Assembly: GCA_040756745.1 (NCBI GenBank)
Contig: JBFLYO010000039.1
Coordinates: forward strand, 1-30,065
Direction of reading: 5' to 3'
Source of the DNA: JBFLYO01 sp040756745
GTDB lineage: Bacteria; Bacteroidota; Ignavibacteria; UBA10030; UBA6906
Length of the DNA stretch: 30,065 nucleotides
The position numbers and the translations under genes are program-made. Shown here piece after piece: positions 29,557-30,065 of the stretch. The notes under the pieces were generated by a model. The model was not told the origin of the DNA. It ran no database searches and was given only the letters and a program-made list of their open reading frames with translations. How positions within the stretch are numbered: the stretch's first letter is position 1; every line of letters starts with the position of its first letter.

Positions 29557-30065
29557 GCGTGTTCCTCCCGCCTCATGTCGTCGTCGGGTGGACCATCGCC
29601 CCAGAGGGGGAAGGTCAGGGTGAAGGTGCTCCCTTTCCCCGGCGTGCTGTCCACCTCAATGCGGCCGTTGTGGGCATCCATAATGTGCTTGACTAACGGC
29701 AGGCCGAGTCCTACCCCTTGCGCTTTCTTCTGTACTGACTGGTCGCGGTAGAACCGTTCAAAAATATGCGGCAGTGACTCAGCAGGGATCCCCAGGCCCC
29801 TGTCAGCGATGCTGCAACGGGCTGCACGGTCCTTCCGGACGAGCCGCACCGTGACGACTCGCCGCTCTCCGGAGTATTTGATGGCGTTCGACACGATGTT
29901 GATGATGGCCTGTTTCACCGCATCGGGATCCGCTTTGATGGTTAGCGTTGCCCGAGGGGTACTCACACGGACGCGGAATCCGCCTTGCGCGAGCTGGAAC
30001 GACATTGCCTCCATTGCCGAACGGACCAGAACGGAACAGTCGGCTGCGGTGAAGGAATACTCTTT
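29553..30065 (-). CDS. Sensor histidine kinase, C-terminal part (runs off right edge)
   Basis: The last 170 residues are visible and the frame is open to the window edge, so the gene starts outside. They hold the HATPase_c domain: N box NIVSNAIKYS, G1 box DRGLGI, F box HIFERFYRD, G2 box GVGLGL, and the end GKGSTFTLTFPLW. The phosphoacceptor His and any sensor or membrane domains are not in the window. It ends with an ATGA overlap into the response regulator gene and is its obvious partner. The subtype cannot be set from this fragment. Confidence 0.92.
   Translation of the reverse strand, partial: KEYSFTAADCSVLVRSAMEAMSFQLAQGGFRVRVSTPRATLTIKADPDAVKQAIINIVSNAIKYSGERRVVTVRLVRKDRAARCSIADRGLGIPAESLPHIFERFYRDQSVQKKAQGVGLGLPLVKHIMDAHNGRIEVDSTPGKGSTFTLTFPLWGDGPPDDDMRREEHA

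Noticed and set aside
29553..30065. Truncated histidine kinase as a broken gene
   Set aside because: The frame is open to the window edge, so the missing part is simply outside the window.

Overview
The window is GC-rich, gene-dense bacterial DNA with no gap above about 300 bases without a gene. A Gram-negative host is certain: there is a TonB-dependent outer-membrane receptor, a TonB-like protein, lipoprotein signal peptides and a LolD/MacB-type ABC pair. The receptor architecture (carboxypeptidase-regulatory-like domain, plug, barrel), the MoaC-MogA fusion and the style of the degenerate spacer repeats suggest the Bacteroidota/Ignavibacteriota (FCB) group. That placement is an inference; no rRNA or tRNA gene is present to confirm it.

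Layout. (1) 1-7683, minus strand: a glucan-use operon in the order LacI-type regulator, GH13 amylase, double-PpiC lipoprotein isomerase, TonB receptor, and a secreted protein cut by the left edge. A perfect 20-bp palindrome at 7723-7742 sits at the regulator's own promoter. (2) 7909-13012, plus strand: an MsmX/UgpC-type sugar ABC ATPase, an exported GH31 alpha-glucosidase and a TonB-like protein with a TPR-like N-terminus. Regions 1 and 2 together read as uptake and breakdown of alpha-glucans. (3) 13066-17682: a VWA lipoprotein and a DUF4139-type exported protein on the minus strand, diverging from an ECF sigma factor and its membrane anti-sigma factor. (4) 17764-20094, minus strand: molybdenum cofactor genes, a MoaC-MogA fusion and MoeA.

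(5) 20256-28649, minus strand, is the most unusual part. In transcription order it holds a diacylglycerol/sphingoid-type lipid kinase, a PEMT/ICMT-type membrane methyltransferase, a BtaA-like (DUF3419) 3-amino-3-carboxypropyl transferase, a YghO-like GNAT protein, a fold-III PLP decarboxylase with a non-LysA active-site motif, a class II aldolase with an unrecognised 180-residue N-terminal domain, an FtsX-type permease and a LolD-type ATPase. Most neighbours overlap or lie within about 20 nt. I suggest that it builds, and perhaps exports, an amino- or betaine-type polar lipid. (6) 28876-30065, minus strand: an OmpR-type response regulator and its histidine kinase, which runs off the right edge.

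The intergenic spacers from about 13 kb onward carry degenerate simple repeats and large inverted repeats (17655, 18711, 20167, 24684, 24737, 28711). Several of them run into the 3' ends of genes and supply the last codons.
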